Positions 6,557-14,633 of a stretch of DNA of 17,066 nucleotides are shown here, piece after piece. The stretch's first letter is position 1. Each line of letters begins with the position of its first letter. The DNA lies in contig DKBH01000003.1 of NCBI GenBank assembly GCA_002451165.1, positions 1,701 to 18,766 of the forward strand, read 5' to 3'. The position numbers and the translations under genes are program-made. Under the pieces are notes generated by a model, which saw nothing but the letters and a program-made list of their open reading frames with translations, did not search any database and had not been told where the DNA came from. Origin of the DNA: Nitrospiraceae bacterium UBA6905. GTDB lineage: Bacteria > Nitrospirota > Thermodesulfovibrionia > Thermodesulfovibrionales > UBA6898.

Positions 6557-8324
6557 GGTCTCCTCCGTTTTTGTTTGTTCCTGCGTCCTCGACAGGCGTT
6601 ACATCAACGATGCGCCCTTCGAAGAGTTCCAGCGCCTCCTTGACGAGCGGCTCCTTGAGGGCTTTTTCCTTCAGGTCACTTTTTTTTGCCGCCTTCTTCT
6701 GCTGGACAATGATCGTCACGCCGAGTTTCCTGCCGGCATGTTCAGCCACCTTCTGCTCGATGGCTTTGAGATTCCCGCTGATCCTATCCTTGAAAACAGC
6801 ATGCCCCCCGTTCAGGATGATCCGCAGCTCTGAGCCGTGCAGTTCGACATGGGCATGTTCAAGTTTTGAAGCAAGCGGGGCGTCGATCGTTTCGATCACT
6901 TTTTCCCAGAGGGATGATATGTCCCCGACTTCGGGAATATGCGCAGCCGGAGGCGTATCTTCTGCTGCGGCATCTTCGGCCTCATCATCATCACTGCGGT
7001 CGGAAGGGGACAAGGCTGCGTGCTCTTCTTCATCCGGGACAGCTGCGTCTGTTTCCGGCTGCGGCGAAATAAGCGACGCTTTCTTCCTGACCGCATCCGT
7101 TGCCGGGGACTCTGTCTGGCGGGGTGTTGGCACTGCTGCCGGAGGAGCGACCCCTGTTTCAGGACGTGCTGCCGGCTCGAGTGTCAGATGTCCGGCCAGC
7201 CGGTCAAGATTCTCAATGATCTCCTTTACCGGCTTCAGGCTGCTCAGGAAGCTTGCCCGAATGAGCGCCATCTCGAGGGCCATCCGGGGTAGGGAAGAAT
7301 TGCGCACGTCAGTCTCCGCTTTCATCACCTCAGAAAGCATGAGCGTGAGCTGGTCTTCTGTCGCGGCGGCAACAAGCTCCTTCACTGCCGCGAGCTCATC
7401 GTCGCTCAGCTCGAGCACGTCCTCAGGATTCTTCATGACGCGTGCTATCAGAAGGTCCCTGAAGAACTGTGCGAGCTCGCGGGAAAAGGTCCTGAAGTCG
7501 GCCCCCTGTTCGGTAAGCTGGTTGATGATCTCCAGAAGGTTTACGCGATTGCCGGTGATGAGCGCCTGCGAGGCCTTCGACAGCATCCCGAAATCCGTCA
7601 AGCCGAGGAGATTCTGCACATGCTCCTCGCTGATCTCGTCCGTGAAGGATGATATCTGGTCCAGTATGGTCAGCGAGTCCCGCATACTGCCGTCGGCTGC
7701 CCGGGCAACCAGTCCGAGGGCATGAGTGGAGATCCTGATACCTTCTGTTTCGGCAATATGCCTGAGCCGCGTTTTGATTGCTTGGGTAGCTATTCTTCTG
7801 AAGGGCATGTGCTGGCACCGCGAGAGGACCGTTGCCGGGATCTTCTTTAACTCTGTCGTTGCCAAGACGAAGATGACATGGGCCGGCGGCTCTTCAAGAG
7901 TCTTCAGAAGTGCATTGAAGGCCGAGGTGGAGAGCATATGGACTTCATCGATAATATAGACCTTGTAGTTCCCGCCCGCAGGGGCATATTTCACGCGTTC
8001 CCGCAGGTCTCTGATATCATCGACGCTGTTGTTCGAAGCACCGTCGATTTCGATGACATCAACGGAGGAGCCCTCCGCGATGCCCCGGCAGGAGTCGCAG
8101 GTGCCGCAGGGAGTGGCCGTAGGACCTTCCTTGCAGTTCAGTGCCTTGGCAAGGATGCGGGCAGTTGATGTCTTGCCGACACCGCGGGGACCGGAAAAGA
8201 TATAGGCATGAGAAATCTTTCCCTGAGCAACAGCATTCGTGAGAATGCGGGTGATGGGCTCCTGCCCCACCAGATCCTCAAAGACGTTCGGCCGCCATTT
8301 TCGTGCCAGTACCAAGTAGCTCAT
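6549..8324 (-). CDS. dnaX: DNA polymerase III subunit tau (clamp-loader ATPase)
   Basis: The clamp-loader motor subunit, which opens the beta clamp and organises the replisome; 591 residues. The N-terminal AAA+ part contains Walker A GPRGVGKT (45-52), a zinc module with C64, C73, C76 and C79, Walker B IIDEVH (124-129) and the SRC arginine finger (R169). Collar helices run to about residue 365. An acidic, Pro/Ala-rich linker (about 380-465) joins the C-terminal tau domain, which ends with the conserved KEPLVKEALELFEGRIVDV. An A8G tract on the - strand (6679-6687) lies in codons 546-549. A -1 shift there would give an immediate TGA and a 549-residue product. This is far nearer the C-terminus than the E. 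coli gamma site, so only the last 43 residues would be lost. The ATG at 8324 has only a weak ribosome site. Confidence 0.96.
   Translation of the reverse strand: MSYLVLARKWRPNVFEDLVGQEPITRILTNAVAQGKISHAYIFSGPRGVGKTSTARILAKALNCKEGPTATPCGTCDSCRGIAEGSSVDVIEIDGASNNSVDDIRDLRERVKYAPAGGNYKVYIIDEVHMLSTSAFNALLKTLEEPPAHVIFVLATTELKKIPATVLSRCQHMPFRRIATQAIKTRLRHIAETEGIRISTHALGLVARAADGSMRDSLTILDQISSFTDEISEEHVQNLLGLTDFGMLSKASQALITGNRVNLLEIINQLTEQGADFRTFSRELAQFFRDLLIARVMKNPEDVLELSDDELAAVKELVAAATEDQLTLMLSEVMKAETDVRNSSLPRMALEMALIRASFLSSLKPVKEIIENLDRLAGHLTLEPAARPETGVAPPAAVPTPRQTESPATDAVRKKASLISPQPETDAAVPDEEEHAALSPSDRSDDDEAEDAAAEDTPPAAHIPEVGDISSLWEKVIETIDAPLASKLEHAHVELHGSELRIILNGGHAVFKDRISGNLKAIEQKVAEHAGRKLGVTIIVQQKKAAKKSDLKEKALKEPLVKEALELFEGRIVDVTPVEDAGTNKNGGDHV
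6676..6689 (-). promoter_or_regulatory. A8G slippery tract followed by a -1 frame TGA in dnaX
   Basis: On the - strand dnaX reads GCA AAA AAA AGT GAC. The heptamer A-AAA-AAA is in the phase needed for -1 ribosomal slippage, and the next two codons in the -1 frame are AAG TGA. A purine-rich AAGAAGG just upstream could act as an internal Shine-Dalgarno element. Transcriptional slippage on an A8 run is also possible. No strong downstream stem was found by eye. Confidence 0.35.
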
Positions 8325-8336
8325 TATTCCGTGTAA

Positions 8337-8445
8337 TCAGCGAATCATGATGAACGATATGTGACCCGTGACCGTAATATGCAAGGTTCCGGAATCGAAA
8401 CTCTTCAGGTCGGCCCGCTGTAAACGGATCACGGTTATCTCATTG
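8337..8445 (-). other. Spacer between SRP RNA and dnaX
   Basis: About 110 bases lie between the outer end of the SRP RNA stem and the dnaX start. I see no T-rich intrinsic terminator on the - strand and no firm promoter (TTGCAT occurs, without a good -10 partner). dnaX may therefore be transcribed by read-through from the ffs promoter. An open frame here has no protein character. Confidence 0.4.
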
Positions 8446-8463
8446 CCGGTTATGGTTGCGTAT

Positions 8464-8585
8464 CCGCTCCAGCCCGTGAGCGGCTTGCTGCGGCACACAG
8501 GCAAAATGCTTATCGCTGCTTCCTTCCGGACCTGACGAGATTCACACATGACTGTTGCGCAGGGCCGCACACGGACTGCAGCAGA
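8464..8585 (-). ncRNA. ffs: Signal recognition particle RNA, small bacterial (4.5S) type
   Basis: The - strand carries the SRP apical hairpin almost letter-perfect: GTCAGGTCCGGAAGGAAGC, with the GGAA tetraloop at 8524-8527. The flanking GCGCAAC (5' side) and TGTGTGCCGCAG (3' side) also match bacterial SRP RNAs. The two arms fold into one long rod: CTGC/GCAG, GCGGC/GCCGC, AGTCC/GGGCT, then CGTATCTGCTGC against GGAGCGGATACG with one mismatch. Pairing may continue to CCGGTATG (8592-8599) against CATAACCGG (8446-8454), so the transcript may span about 8446-8611; the stated ends mark the core rod. No room or sequence for an Alu domain is seen. It lies directly upstream of dnaX, the same linkage as in Bacillus. 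Confidence 0.93.
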
Positions 8586-8617
8586 TACGTGCATACCGGG
8601 GACCAAAGAATGTGGTT

Positions 8618-8628
8618 ATTGTAGCATA
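8618..8628 (-). promoter_or_regulatory. Extended -10 promoter for ffs
   Basis: On the - strand, TATGCTACAAT gives a TG-N extended -10 element with hexamer TACAAT (8623-8618). Transcription would start near 8611, just outside the SRP RNA stem. No good -35 at normal spacing (CTGAAA is at 15 bases). The position relative to the RNA makes it credible. Confidence 0.5.
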
Positions 8629-8729
8629 GATCTCCTTCTTTCAGCACAGGGCAGGAACTGCGAAAGTGCCGGTGCGGTTCAGTGCGGAGAGGGTGTCGCC
8701 CATGAGGCGATATGCTATAGTTGGTGATA

Positions 8730-10163
8730 ATGAGACGGGAAGAGATTGCCGCTGCTTTGGAAACATGGTTCGGTTCTGGCAGTATCTGCGAACAGCCTTT
8801 ATACCTTGTGGGGGGTACTGTTCGTGACCTGCTGCTCGGACATGTCCCGCACGATCTCGACCTGGTCTGCAGAGACGCCGGAGCGGTGGCCGCCGACATT
8901 GCCCGGCGCACGAATGCAGCGCTCGTGCCCATGGAAAAGAAACCCGGCGAGCCCTGTTACCGGATCGTCGACAGGACCTGTCCCGATGCGTTCATCGATC
9001 TTGCGGAGATGCGGGGCAGGGATATTGCCGAGGATCTGTACCAGCGGGATTTCACCATCAACGCCATGGCGCTGGAGATCCGCGGACATAGCGTGTACGG
9101 TGACCTCATCGATCTGCTGGGAGGAGCAGAAGATCTGAGGATGAAGAAGGTCAGGATGGTGAGCGATCGTGCGCTGGTGTCGGACCCCCTGAGAATTCTG
9201 CGCGCGGTGCGTCATGCTGCGACACTGCAGTTTTCTATTGAAGAAACAACACTGCAGGAGATGACGAGGCAGGCAGGGCTTTTACACGGCGTTTCCGGAG
9301 AGCGGGTTTGGCATGAGCTGCATCACATTCTCGGAACCGACCGGAGCACGCATTATTTCCGCGTATTGGATGAACGTCATATCCTTGCGGTGCTGTTTCC
9401 CGAAATCATACCGATGAAGGGATGCGCGCAGAACGAATACCACCATACGGATGTCTGGCAGCATTCACTGCTCGTCATGGAGAATGTCGAACATGTGTTG
9501 AGCGACCTGGCAGGACATTTCGGAGACGTCGGCAGTTCCATAGCAGGTATCCTTTCCGGGGGAATCTCCTCCCTCGTAAAACTGGCGTGCCTGCTGCACG
9601 ATGCCGGAAAACCCTCTGCCCGGGAGGTACGGCCGGACGGACGTATCACCTTCCGGGGACATGACAGGGCCGGTGCCGCTGTTGCAGAAGCTGTTTGCGA
9701 GCGGTTGAGGATGCCGAACCGGTCGAAGGATCTCGTCTGCCGCATGGTTCGGGAGCATCTCCGGCCATTGCTCTTCTCTTCCTCCGGGACGAAGACCAGT
9801 GCAATCGTACGCTGGTTCGGCAGGATGCGGGACGACGCCGTTCCGGTGCTCGTCCTGGCGATGGCGGATGTTATGAGCAGTCTCGGGTCGGCGTCAGGGG
9901 CCGATTACCGGCAACGGGTCATTGCATGGATGCAAGAGAGCATACAGAACTATTTCGGTTCCCTTCGTCCGAGGCTCTTCGCCCCCCTTCTTATAAGCGG
10001 TGACGATTTGATCGCCCTGGGCATGAAGCCGGGCCTGGCGATGGGCAAAGTCATTTCCCGGTTGCGATTTGCGCAGGACAGCGGTAAGATCACCAGCAGG
10101 GAAGAAGCGCTCCATGCCGTGCGGGAAATGATCTGTGGACGGCCCGAAGAAAGGAAACCCTGA
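8730..10163 (+). CDS. tRNA nucleotidyltransferase / poly(A) polymerase family protein with HD domain
   Basis: A class II nucleotidyltransferase of 477 residues, most likely adding or repairing the 3' CCA of tRNA. Motifs by position from ATG 8730: GGTVRDLLLG (28-37), the metal-binding pair D42 and D44 in HDLDLV, QRDFTINAMAL (105-115) and the head/neck motif DPLRILRAVRHA (152-163). A C-terminal HD phosphohydrolase domain follows, with H245 (WQHS), H290-D291 (LLHDAGKP) and H311-D312 (RGHDRAG). TTG 8721 and GTG 8724 are in-frame alternatives that add three or two residues; no start has a strong ribosome site (GAGG 8704-8707; GGTG 8723-8726). PcnB-type poly(A) polymerases and A-adding or CC-adding variants share these motifs, so the exact activity cannot be read from sequence alone. 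It is divergent from ffs and convergent with the permease gene, 18 bases away. Confidence 0.88.
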   Translation: MRREEIAAALETWFGSGSICEQPLYLVGGTVRDLLLGHVPHDLDLVCRDAGAVAADIARRTNAALVPMEKKPGEPCYRIVDRTCPDAFIDLAEMRGRDIAEDLYQRDFTINAMALEIRGHSVYGDLIDLLGGAEDLRMKKVRMVSDRALVSDPLRILRAVRHAATLQFSIEETTLQEMTRQAGLLHGVSGERVWHELHHILGTDRSTHYFRVLDERHILAVLFPEIIPMKGCAQNEYHHTDVWQHSLLVMENVEHVLSDLAGHFGDVGSSIAGILSGGISSLVKLACLLHDAGKPSAREVRPDGRITFRGHDRAGAAVAEAVCERLRMPNRSKDLVCRMVREHLRPLLFSSSGTKTSAIVRWFGRMRDDAVPVLVLAMADVMSSLGSASGADYRQRVIAWMQESIQNYFGSLRPRLFAPLLISGDDLIALGMKPGLAMGKVISRLRFAQDSGKITSREEALHAVREMICGRPEERKP

Positions 10164-10181
10164 GCCTGACGACCGCTGCAG

Positions 10182-11348
10182 CTATCCGGTCCGCAAGGCA
10201 TCGACGATCTTCATCCGCGCTGCGCGGAAGGCCGGCAGCACACCCCCGATAAACCCCATGATGAGCGAAAAGAGCAGGGAATAGGCTGCTATGCCTGCCG
10301 TGAGGGTGAATGAGAAGGCAAGTTCGGAGAAGGTCTGAAAGTTCAGGGTCGAAATCGTGAAGAGCTGCAGAAAAGCTGCAGGTAAGAGGCCGGCACAGCC
10401 GCCGACGAACCCGAGGAACATCGCTTCCATGATGAAGGCGGTGAGGATGGTCCTTCTGCGGAACCCGAGGGCGCGGAGCGTGCCGATCTCCGCGGTGCGG
10501 TTGGCTACGGCGGAGTACATGGTGATCATGGCGCCGATGATCGCGCCGATAGAAAAGATGATCGTCAGGGAGATGCCGAGGATACGGAGAAATTTCGCCA
10601 TCGCTGCTGATTGGTCGGCATAATATTCCGTCTCCTGCTTTGCCTCGAGCGCAAGGCGAGGATCAGACTCAATGCGCGCTTTGCACCTGCTGAATGCCGA
10701 AGGGTCCCGCAGGCAGAAGATCACCGATGAATAGGACGGCCGGCGAAATGCCTGCATCAGCTGGTCGACATCTCCCCAGATCTCTGAATTGAATCCGGTG
10801 TTGCCGGCGTCAAAAACACCGGAGATCGTCCACTCGCGGTTGTTAAAACGAAGCCGCTCGCCCAAGCCGCCGCCCTGAAAGCGCTTTGCAATGCTCGAAC
10901 CGGACAACAGTTCGTGCGAGCCGGGTCTGGGCAGCCTTCCGGCAACGAGCTTTACCTGCGGTCTCAATACCAGAGACGTTTCCGTCACCCCTCTGATGAC
11001 GACCTGGCCGGGTTTGGTGCTCCCCCGTTTCTGGAGATTTATCAGGACCACCAGCTCTTTTGCCACCAGATTTCTTCCGTCCGCGCCGCTTGCTATCTCC
11101 GGCTCTGTTTCCACAATGGCGGCAGCTGGACGGTCGATAGTGCTCTGCACTTCAGACCCGGCAGCACTCCTGATCACCACCACATTATCAGGGGAGCCGG
11201 TTTCGACCAGGGTTTTCCGAAGCCCTTCTGCAAGCATGAGGATCGCGGCAAAGACGAATACCACGAGGGCCATGCCGAATGCGGTGAAGACCGTGGTCAG
11301 CCGGCGTGTCCAAAGGTTCCGGTAGCTGTAGGCAACAGGTATTTTCAT
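10182..11348 (-). CDS. ABC transporter permease, FtsX/MacB type (second permease)
   Basis: An inner-membrane subunit of 388 residues with MacB-like topology: one N-terminal membrane helix (about 18-40), a large periplasmic region (about 41-252), then three C-terminal helices (about 254-280, 301-330, 350-372). The cytoplasmic loop NRTAEIGTLRALGFRRR (283-299) and the terminal PAFRAARMKIVDALRTG (372-388) are FtsX-superfamily signatures for contact with the ATPase. Such proteins do not form a classical channel; they transmit ATP-driven movement to the periplasm (mechanotransmission, family knowledge). Its ATG immediately follows the TAG of the upstream permease with no spacing, so translation is coupled. 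The cargo cannot be predicted from sequence. Confidence 0.9.
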   Translation of the reverse strand: MKIPVAYSYRNLWTRRLTTVFTAFGMALVVFVFAAILMLAEGLRKTLVETGSPDNVVVIRSAAGSEVQSTIDRPAAAIVETEPEIASGADGRNLVAKELVVLINLQKRGSTKPGQVVIRGVTETSLVLRPQVKLVAGRLPRPGSHELLSGSSIAKRFQGGGLGERLRFNNREWTISGVFDAGNTGFNSEIWGDVDQLMQAFRRPSYSSVIFCLRDPSAFSRCKARIESDPRLALEAKQETEYYADQSAAMAKFLRILGISLTIIFSIGAIIGAMITMYSAVANRTAEIGTLRALGFRRRTILTAFIMEAMFLGFVGGCAGLLPAAFLQLFTISTLNFQTFSELAFSFTLTAGIAAYSLLFSLIMGFIGGVLPAFRAARMKIVDALRTG

Positions 11349-12506
11349 CTAAACCACCTTCCTGAGCCCTTGAGCGATGCCGATATGCATGACTCTGAAG
11401 GCGGGTATGAGCGCAGCGATAGTTGCGACGGCAACGGAGGCCAGGACATCGAGATAAACCGTACGGGGCGACACAAAGAAGACCGGGAGGAACGTGCTCA
11501 TGGCATCGCCGAAGGCCTTTGCCGCAGGGAAGGTCCCCAGGATACCGACTGCACAGCCCGTCAGGCAGATGACGAAAGACTCTCCGAAGATAAGGCCCGC
11601 GAGGTGATAGGAGCCGAAACCGAGAGTCTTGAACACGACATATTCACCGGTGCGCTCACGCACGGACATTGCCATGGTGTTCGCCACGACTGCCATAATG
11701 ATGATAATGACCACGAATGAGACGAGCTGAACTGCGATGACGATCGCTTCGGTCATGGATACGAAACCCATCTGGAATGCCTTTTCCGTTTCCGTGATCG
11801 TTTCGGAGATCGAATTCTTGAACGAGCGGTCCACGGCAGCAGCGACCTCGGCAGCGCGATCGGGATTCTTGATGCCGAGGATGAAGAAGCCGATCTGTTC
11901 CGCCCTTTCGGGCGCGGTCTTTTTCATGGACTCATTCAGGTACTCCCAATGGAAGAAGAACTGGGACTCATCAGTGCCCCGGTCGCGGCCGCGGTAGATG
12001 CCGTCAACAACGAACTCCCAGTTGCCGGGGAATATCGTGCCTTTGAGCGTCACCGTATCGCCCTGCTTCCAGCCGTATTTCCGTGCGGTAAGGCGGCCTA
12101 CCATGCAGCCCTTCCGGTCATGCAGAAAGGCGGTCTTTTCCTCAAGGGAAAGGAGATATTCGGGATATAGTTCGAGGTAGGTCTTCGGATCGACGGCAAA
12201 GTTCGGGAAAAAATTCTTCTCGTCGATGTATATGCCGCCGAACCAGTTTCCCCACGAAACAGTCTTCACCCCTTCTATCTGCCGTATCTTTTCCCGGTAG
12301 GATGCAGGGAGCATGAACACAAGGGATATAGCATTCCGCGTAACAAGGCGGCTGGCTGACGACGCTTCAACGCCGGAATACCAGGCGCTCACTACGGTCC
12401 TCAACAAGCCGAAGGCAAGTACGGCTACTGCGACGCCGAGGACGGTCAGTGCCGTGCGAAGCTTGTGCCGGAAGGCGTTTTTAAAGAGGAGTTTGGCCAG
12501 AAACAT
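11349..12506 (-). CDS. ABC transporter permease, FtsX/MacB type (first permease)
   Basis: A 385-residue partner of the next permease, with the same plan: a membrane helix at about 17-36, a periplasmic domain at about 40-250 and helices at about 252-279, 303-327 and 350-370. RERTGEYVVFKTLGF (283-297) and PAFRVMHIGIAQGLRKV (368-384) are the FtsX-type signatures. The periplasmic domain differs clearly in sequence from that of the neighbour (for example WGNWFGGIYIDEKNFF, 85-100), so the pair probably forms an asymmetric heterodimer instead of a MacB homodimer. The ATG (12506) lies inside the 3' end of the ATPase gene, overlapping by 26 bases, which indicates tight coupling. Confidence 0.9.
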   Translation of the reverse strand: MFLAKLLFKNAFRHKLRTALTVLGVAVAVLAFGLLRTVVSAWYSGVEASSASRLVTRNAISLVFMLPASYREKIRQIEGVKTVSWGNWFGGIYIDEKNFFPNFAVDPKTYLELYPEYLLSLEEKTAFLHDRKGCMVGRLTARKYGWKQGDTVTLKGTIFPGNWEFVVDGIYRGRDRGTDESQFFFHWEYLNESMKKTAPERAEQIGFFILGIKNPDRAAEVAAAVDRSFKNSISETITETEKAFQMGFVSMTEAIVIAVQLVSFVVIIIIMAVVANTMAMSVRERTGEYVVFKTLGFGSYHLAGLIFGESFVICLTGCAVGILGTFPAAKAFGDAMSTFLPVFFVSPRTVYLDVLASVAVATIAALIPAFRVMHIGIAQGLRKVV

Positions 12507-13185
12507 CGTTCAGGACTCCCTTGTCAAGATCTCGGATGATATGGGCGCGTTCCGCAGCCCGCGGATCATGGGTGACCATGATGATCGTCTTGCCCAGTTC
12601 GGTGTTAAGTCTGCACATGAGGTCTAGGATATCCTTCGCTGATGCCCGGTCAAGATCGCCTGTAGGCTCATCAGCAACCAGCATGAGGGGGTCGGTTACT
12701 ACGGCGCGGGCGATCGCAACGCGCTGCTGTTGACCTCCGGAAAGCTCCGAGGGGTAGTGGTCCATACGGTCGGCAAGGTTGACCACCTGCAGGGCCGTCT
12801 CTGCATGCTCACGGCGCTCCTTCCTCGAGAGCCCCGTTAAAAGCAGCGGAAGCTCAACATTTTCGCGGGCATTGAGAACAGGGATGAGGTTATAGAACTG
12901 AAAGATGAAGCCGATGCTGCTGCTCCGCCAGGCAGCCAAGTCGGTTTCGGAAAGGCTCATGATATCGACGTCGCCGACCGTAATGGAGCCGCTGTCAGCC
13001 CGGTCAATGCCGGCGATCAGATTCAGAAGTGTTGTTTTGCCCGATCCGGAAGGACCCATGAGCGCCAAGAACGCACCCTCAGCGATATCGAGGACGATAT
13101 GCTGGAGCACCGGCAATATTTGGCTGCCGCGGCGGTAGGACTTGGAAACGTCCCGTATCTTGACTAGGGGAGGCGGAACAGACAT
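12481..13185 (-). CDS. ABC transporter ATP-binding protein, MacB/LolD family
   Basis: The cytoplasmic ATPase of the export system, 234 residues, a normal length. Visible motifs: Walker A GPSGSGKTT (44-52), Q-loop Q96 in FIFQFYNLIP, signature LSGGQQQR (148-155), Walker B LMLVADEP (167-174) with catalytic E173, and switch histidine H206 in MVTHD. FQFYNLIPVLNARENVELPL is characteristic of the LolD/MacB/FtsE branch that pairs with FtsX-like permeases. The ATG follows the TAA of the adaptor gene with no gap, and the 3' end overlaps the first permease. Confidence 0.94.
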   Translation of the reverse strand: MSVPPPLVKIRDVSKSYRRGSQILPVLQHIVLDIAEGAFLALMGPSGSGKTTLLNLIAGIDRADSGSITVGDVDIMSLSETDLAAWRSSSIGFIFQFYNLIPVLNARENVELPLLLTGLSRKERREHAETALQVVNLADRMDHYPSELSGGQQQRVAIARAVVTDPLMLVADEPTGDLDRASAKDILDLMCRLNTELGKTIIMVTHDPRAAERAHIIRDLDKGVLNDVSGQTPL

Positions 13186-14406
13186 TTATTTTTCTGCGAC
13201 GCTTACCCGTGTGCCGGTCTTCAAGCCGCCCGTTGGTCTGCGCACGATCCGGTCTCCAGCTTTTACGCCGGAAAGCACCTCGACCATGTCTCCCATCTTG
13301 TTGCCGATGGAGACCGGCGTTTCGACCAGCCGGCCGTCCCGGATGAGGAAGACTGCTGATCTGTCGTTCTTCGTCATGAGCGAATCACCAGGGACCGCGG
13401 TCCGCGGATGCAGATCGTCTGCGCTGATCCGCCGCTCGAGGAATGCGACCTTGGCGCTCATTTCCGGAAGTATCCTTGGATCGTTATCGACAAACCGGAC
13501 CTTCACCAGGATCGATGCCTTGGTCCGGTCAGCCGTGGGGACGATCATATGGACCTCTCCCCGAAAGCGTGCGTCGGGAAATGCATCAAGCTGGATCTCA
13601 CAGGGCTGCTGCATGGCTACCTGGCCGATGTTCGATTCCGACACATCCACTTCAACCTGCAGGGAGTTCATGTCAGCGATCGATACGACTGCGGCCTTGG
13701 CATTTGCCGCAGCGCCGAGCGGCGTGATGATATCGCCCACATCGGCATTCTTGGTAAGGACAACGGCATCGAAGGGCGCGCGGATGCGGGAGTATGCCAG
13801 CGTCACCTCAGCCTCCCGCAGCGCTGCAGATGCAGCCCTGACAGAAGCCGCGGCAGCTGCTACTGCGGCGTCGGCCTTGCTGTTTCTGGCCTCTGCTGCG
13901 TCGTATTCAAGCTTTGCGATAAAGCCCTTGGAAAGCAGCTCTTTGCTCCGTTGGTAATTCACGGCAGCATCAACACGTTCAGCCTCTGCCTGCGCAAGGT
14001 TGGCCTTTGCCACCTTCAGATTTGCTGAGGCCTGGTCCATTGCCGCGGCAGCATCATCACTCTCAAGCTGCGCGACAACGTCGCCTTCTTTTATGCGGCT
14101 GCCTTCTTCCACAAAGATCGCTACGAGTCTGCCCGTTATCTTCGATGCCACTGCTGCCTTGCGCTGGGCTACCACATAACCGCTTGCATTCAGCAGCGTA
14201 ACTGCCTGTGAAGGATACGCCTTCGCAACAACAGCAGCTTCAACCGTGACTGTGGGATAGAGGATCTTCTGAAAGACAAGAAAAAGCACGACAATGCCGG
14301 CAATGACAAAAAGGGCAGTGGCGAACACCCGCCGCCGGCGCCGCGCCGTGCTGCCGGGGGAAGGCCCTTTGTCAATCGTCAGCCGTGAAAGGTCATCGTT
14401 TGCCAT
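13186..14406 (-). CDS. Periplasmic adaptor of a tripartite efflux system (HlyD/MacA-like)
   Basis: The membrane fusion protein of the export machine, 406 residues. A basic cytoplasmic start (TARRRRR, 20-26) precedes one membrane anchor at about 28-47 (ATALFVIAGIVVLFLVF). A lipoyl half-domain (GYVVAQRKAAVASKITGRLV, 76-95) leads into an alanine-rich coiled-coil hairpin (about 118-203), a second lipoyl half (SRIRAPFDAVVL, 206-217) and beta-barrel and membrane-proximal domains to the end. The first gene of the operon, it is read from an extended -10 promoter, with GAGGTGG (14417-14423) 10 bases before the ATG. The order adaptor, ATPase, permease, permease parallels MacA-MacB with the MacB parts as separate genes. 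No TolC-like channel is encoded nearby. Confidence 0.92.
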   Translation of the reverse strand: MANDDLSRLTIDKGPSPGSTARRRRRVFATALFVIAGIVVLFLVFQKILYPTVTVEAAVVAKAYPSQAVTLLNASGYVVAQRKAAVASKITGRLVAIFVEEGSRIKEGDVVAQLESDDAAAAMDQASANLKVAKANLAQAEAERVDAAVNYQRSKELLSKGFIAKLEYDAAEARNSKADAAVAAAAASVRAASAALREAEVTLAYSRIRAPFDAVVLTKNADVGDIITPLGAAANAKAAVVSIADMNSLQVEVDVSESNIGQVAMQQPCEIQLDAFPDARFRGEVHMIVPTADRTKASILVKVRFVDNDPRILPEMSAKVAFLERRISADDLHPRTAVPGDSLMTKNDRSAVFLIRDGRLVETPVSIGNKMGDMVEVLSGVKAGDRIVRRPTGGLKTGTRVSVAEK

Positions 14407-14446
14407 GCGGTTATGCCACCTCGCGTGCTGAAGCGCACATGACGCT

Positions 14447-14455
14447 ATTATACCA
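14447..14455 (-). promoter_or_regulatory. Extended -10 promoter for the export operon
   Basis: On the - strand, TGG-TATAAT gives a perfect -10 hexamer (14452-14447) with a TG extension. The predicted start is near 14440, leaving a leader of about 34 bases that contains the ribosome site. The -35 region is poor, as is usual for extended -10 promoters. Confidence 0.5.
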
Positions 14456-14513
14456 GAGAGATGATAAGGTGCCGGTGCGCAGTGTGGATTTGTAATCTCA
14501 TCCGGTTTTTCGG

Positions 14514-14542
14514 TTGCATTCCGGGAAGATTTTTAATAGGAT
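14514..14542 (+). promoter_or_regulatory. Candidate promoter for the protease gene
   Basis: TTGCAT (14514-14519), a 17-base spacer and TAGGAT (14537-14542) form a weak sigma-70 promoter about 160 bases before the protease start. The same TTGCAT with GG ten bases before its GC (14504-14505 and 14516-14517) also resembles a degenerate sigma-54 site, but the -24 half is poor. Either reading is tentative. Confidence 0.25.
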
Positions 14543-14633
14543 GATACATAGAGAAAACATCCTGCTCCGGAAAAAGATATGCTGATCTTCCCCGCTCCTG
14601 ATAGCCGCAAGCAGATAATCGTTGCGTAAAAAG

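Noticed and set aside
7000..7200. E. coli-like gamma frameshift site in the middle of dnaX
   Set aside because: I found no A-AAA-AAG type heptamer followed by a stop around the acidic linker; the only strong slippery run is near the C-terminus.
6571..7725. A 384-codon + strand frame opposite dnaX
   Set aside because: Extremely Ser/Ala-rich and without domain pattern; it mirrors dnaX codon bias.
8337..8606. An 89-codon - strand frame upstream of dnaX
   Set aside because: Most of it lies within the SRP RNA gene; the rest has no protein features.
13142..13957. A 271-codon + strand frame opposite the adaptor gene
   Set aside because: Antisense shadow of the alanine-rich coiled coil; no ribosome site or family motif.
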